Positions 62,992 to 64,000 of a DNA stretch of 64,000 nucleotides are shown in pieces. Each line of letters starts with the position of its first letter. The first letter of the stretch is position 1. The position numbers and the translations under genes were made by a program. This DNA comes from Rhynchonema sp. JSB1_4 (Eukaryota; Nematoda; Chromadorea; Monhysterida; Xyalidae). The notes beneath the pieces are model-generated. The model worked only from the letters and a program-made list of their open reading frames with translations. It did no database searches and was not told the origin of the DNA. Where the stretch lies: the NCBI GenBank assembly GCA_030248065.1, contig JASAMV010003338.1, positions 48,320 through 112,319 of the forward strand, read 5' to 3'.

Positions 62992-63189
62992 ATGAGCGAA
63001 ACGGGCATGGAGGCAGCGGCAGCAACAGAGGTGCACGACAAGAAATTGCTTTGCGGTCACTTCGACATAAATGCCTTTTGGGCAGTTGCCTTTGTCGTCG
63101 ATCATCCATCCCTGCTTGCTGTTGTTTGTCAATCGCGTATAGTCCAGCCACGTGCTCATGAGACGACTCTTTTTAAGAGCGTGGGGTAA
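62992..63189 (+). pseudogene. Serpin cassette 5, truncated
   Basis: Reads SETGMEAAAATEV in the hinge (P14 Thr changed to Met) and VAFVVDHPSLLAVVCQSR, after which one end of a family I MITE (from 63138) replaces the last strand. The expected acceptor is also absent (GTAC before the exon). Not expected to form a functional serpin. Confidence 0.78.
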
Positions 63190-64000
63190 TAGTAACAGAT
63201 AGGTGTCAATGGAATAGGGTTCACAAATCGAAAAAAATGGATTTCGCTCATATTGCACAAAAAGTTGACTACTACATTTACTAAGACACATACAAAATTT
63301 TGGTGCCAAACTCCAAAGCATTAAATAGTTATGGGCGCATTTAAGTGGGCAGGTCGAAGATTTCTTGAAATTCCAAAAATGTACCAAGTTTATGTTGATG
63401 AGGCTGTCATTTGTTTTAGATCGGGTGCTATTTAATGAAAATAACACATAATAGTCAATTTGTTATCTACTTTTCAACCATGTAAAAATAAAGGCAAAAA
63501 TTCGCTGTATTTTCTCTTCCGATGAATTTTTCAAAAATCAGCTCTGAAATTTGAGGGCATCTTATCAAAAACAACCAATTTTAAAAAAGTCCTCACCGAC
63601 AAATTCTCTTCTATTTGGTCTCAAAATGTACGCCATAAAATTCTGATATTGGTTTATAAATCTGCTTTGTGACAAATTTAACGAATATCTGAAAAGCTTT
63701 AAAATATATAAAATTTGTTCTTTTTCTTCACTTTTTTGTCTTTTTCTTTGCACGGATTCACATTGGAGAAACGACCGATGTGGGTGTCACGAACGGCAAC
63801 AAGATGCTTGTCCAGCTTGTTCATGACACATGACAAGCTATCAAAATGGATACAAGTTCAGAAATGCAAGCTATTTGGCACCGGCCGTGATTGGCAATAA
63901 TGATTTTTTCAAGTGGCCGACAATTCGTATGCATCACACGAGGTAAGCAACAACAACACACATTATACAAGCAGTCAACACAACACACACACATTTTAGC
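63190..64000. other. AT-rich flank, no gene recognised
   Basis: Lies past the last serpin cassette. AT-rich with T-runs; no cassette, domain or repeat was recognised in it. Confidence 0.4.

Overview
The window is nuclear DNA of a small-intron metazoan, most likely a nematode. Most genes are split by introns of about 50-1,500 bp with GT..AG ends. The RAD6-type E2 resembles nematode UBC-1 more closely than the insect or vertebrate forms known to me: it reads [19 protein letters not shown] into QQIVEQSW and then has an acidic tail. Three start codons sit a few bases behind a pyrimidine-rich AG, as trans-spliced mRNAs would look. The species cannot be named from sequence alone. All exon limits below were read by eye from reading frame, splice sites and phase.

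Layout. 0.8-6.4 kb (-): RIOK3, an atypical RIO kinase. 7.5-9.2 kb (-): Ran GTPase. 9.4-13.7 kb: a gene-free block of short DNA transposons and two pieces of a non-LTR retrotransposon. 14.1-19.6 kb (+): two tandem paralogous two-pass membrane proteins with a Cys-rich loop; the second carries two large palindromes in one intron. 20.2-27.5 kb (-): a BMP type II receptor kinase. 29.8-32.6 kb (-): UBE2A/RAD6. 33.7-40.5 kb (-): a 12-exon gene with a SKA1-like C-terminus. 40.7-42.8 kb: a stack of nested transposons. 42.9-43.7 kb: two small convergent unknown genes. 45.4-50.0 kb (-): the phosphate exporter XPR1, followed upstream by a truncated ATPSCKMT remnant. 51.9 kb (-): tRNA-Leu. 53.5-55.4 kb (+): a CCDC92-like coiled-coil gene. 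57.1-63.2 kb (+): a serpin with one shared body and five tandem reactive-loop/C-terminal cassettes, two intact, one intact but without a normal acceptor, and two decayed.

Two themes stand out. First, the serpin locus is a protease-inhibitor diversification system: exchanging the last exon would change target specificity while keeping the scaffold. Second, the window is full of short non-autonomous DNA elements. Several families begin CAGTG (or TAGGG), have 8-bp target duplications and G/C-rich ends (hAT-like); others have TA or TTAA duplications and are near-perfect foldbacks. Nearly all sit in introns or between genes. In addition, the 9-mer GATGTTTCA (either strand) occurs 22 times, far above chance, often just inside introns.

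The conventional genes are housekeeping or signalling functions (ribosome maturation, nuclear transport, DNA-damage ubiquitination, BMP signalling, phosphate export) with no evident shared pathway.
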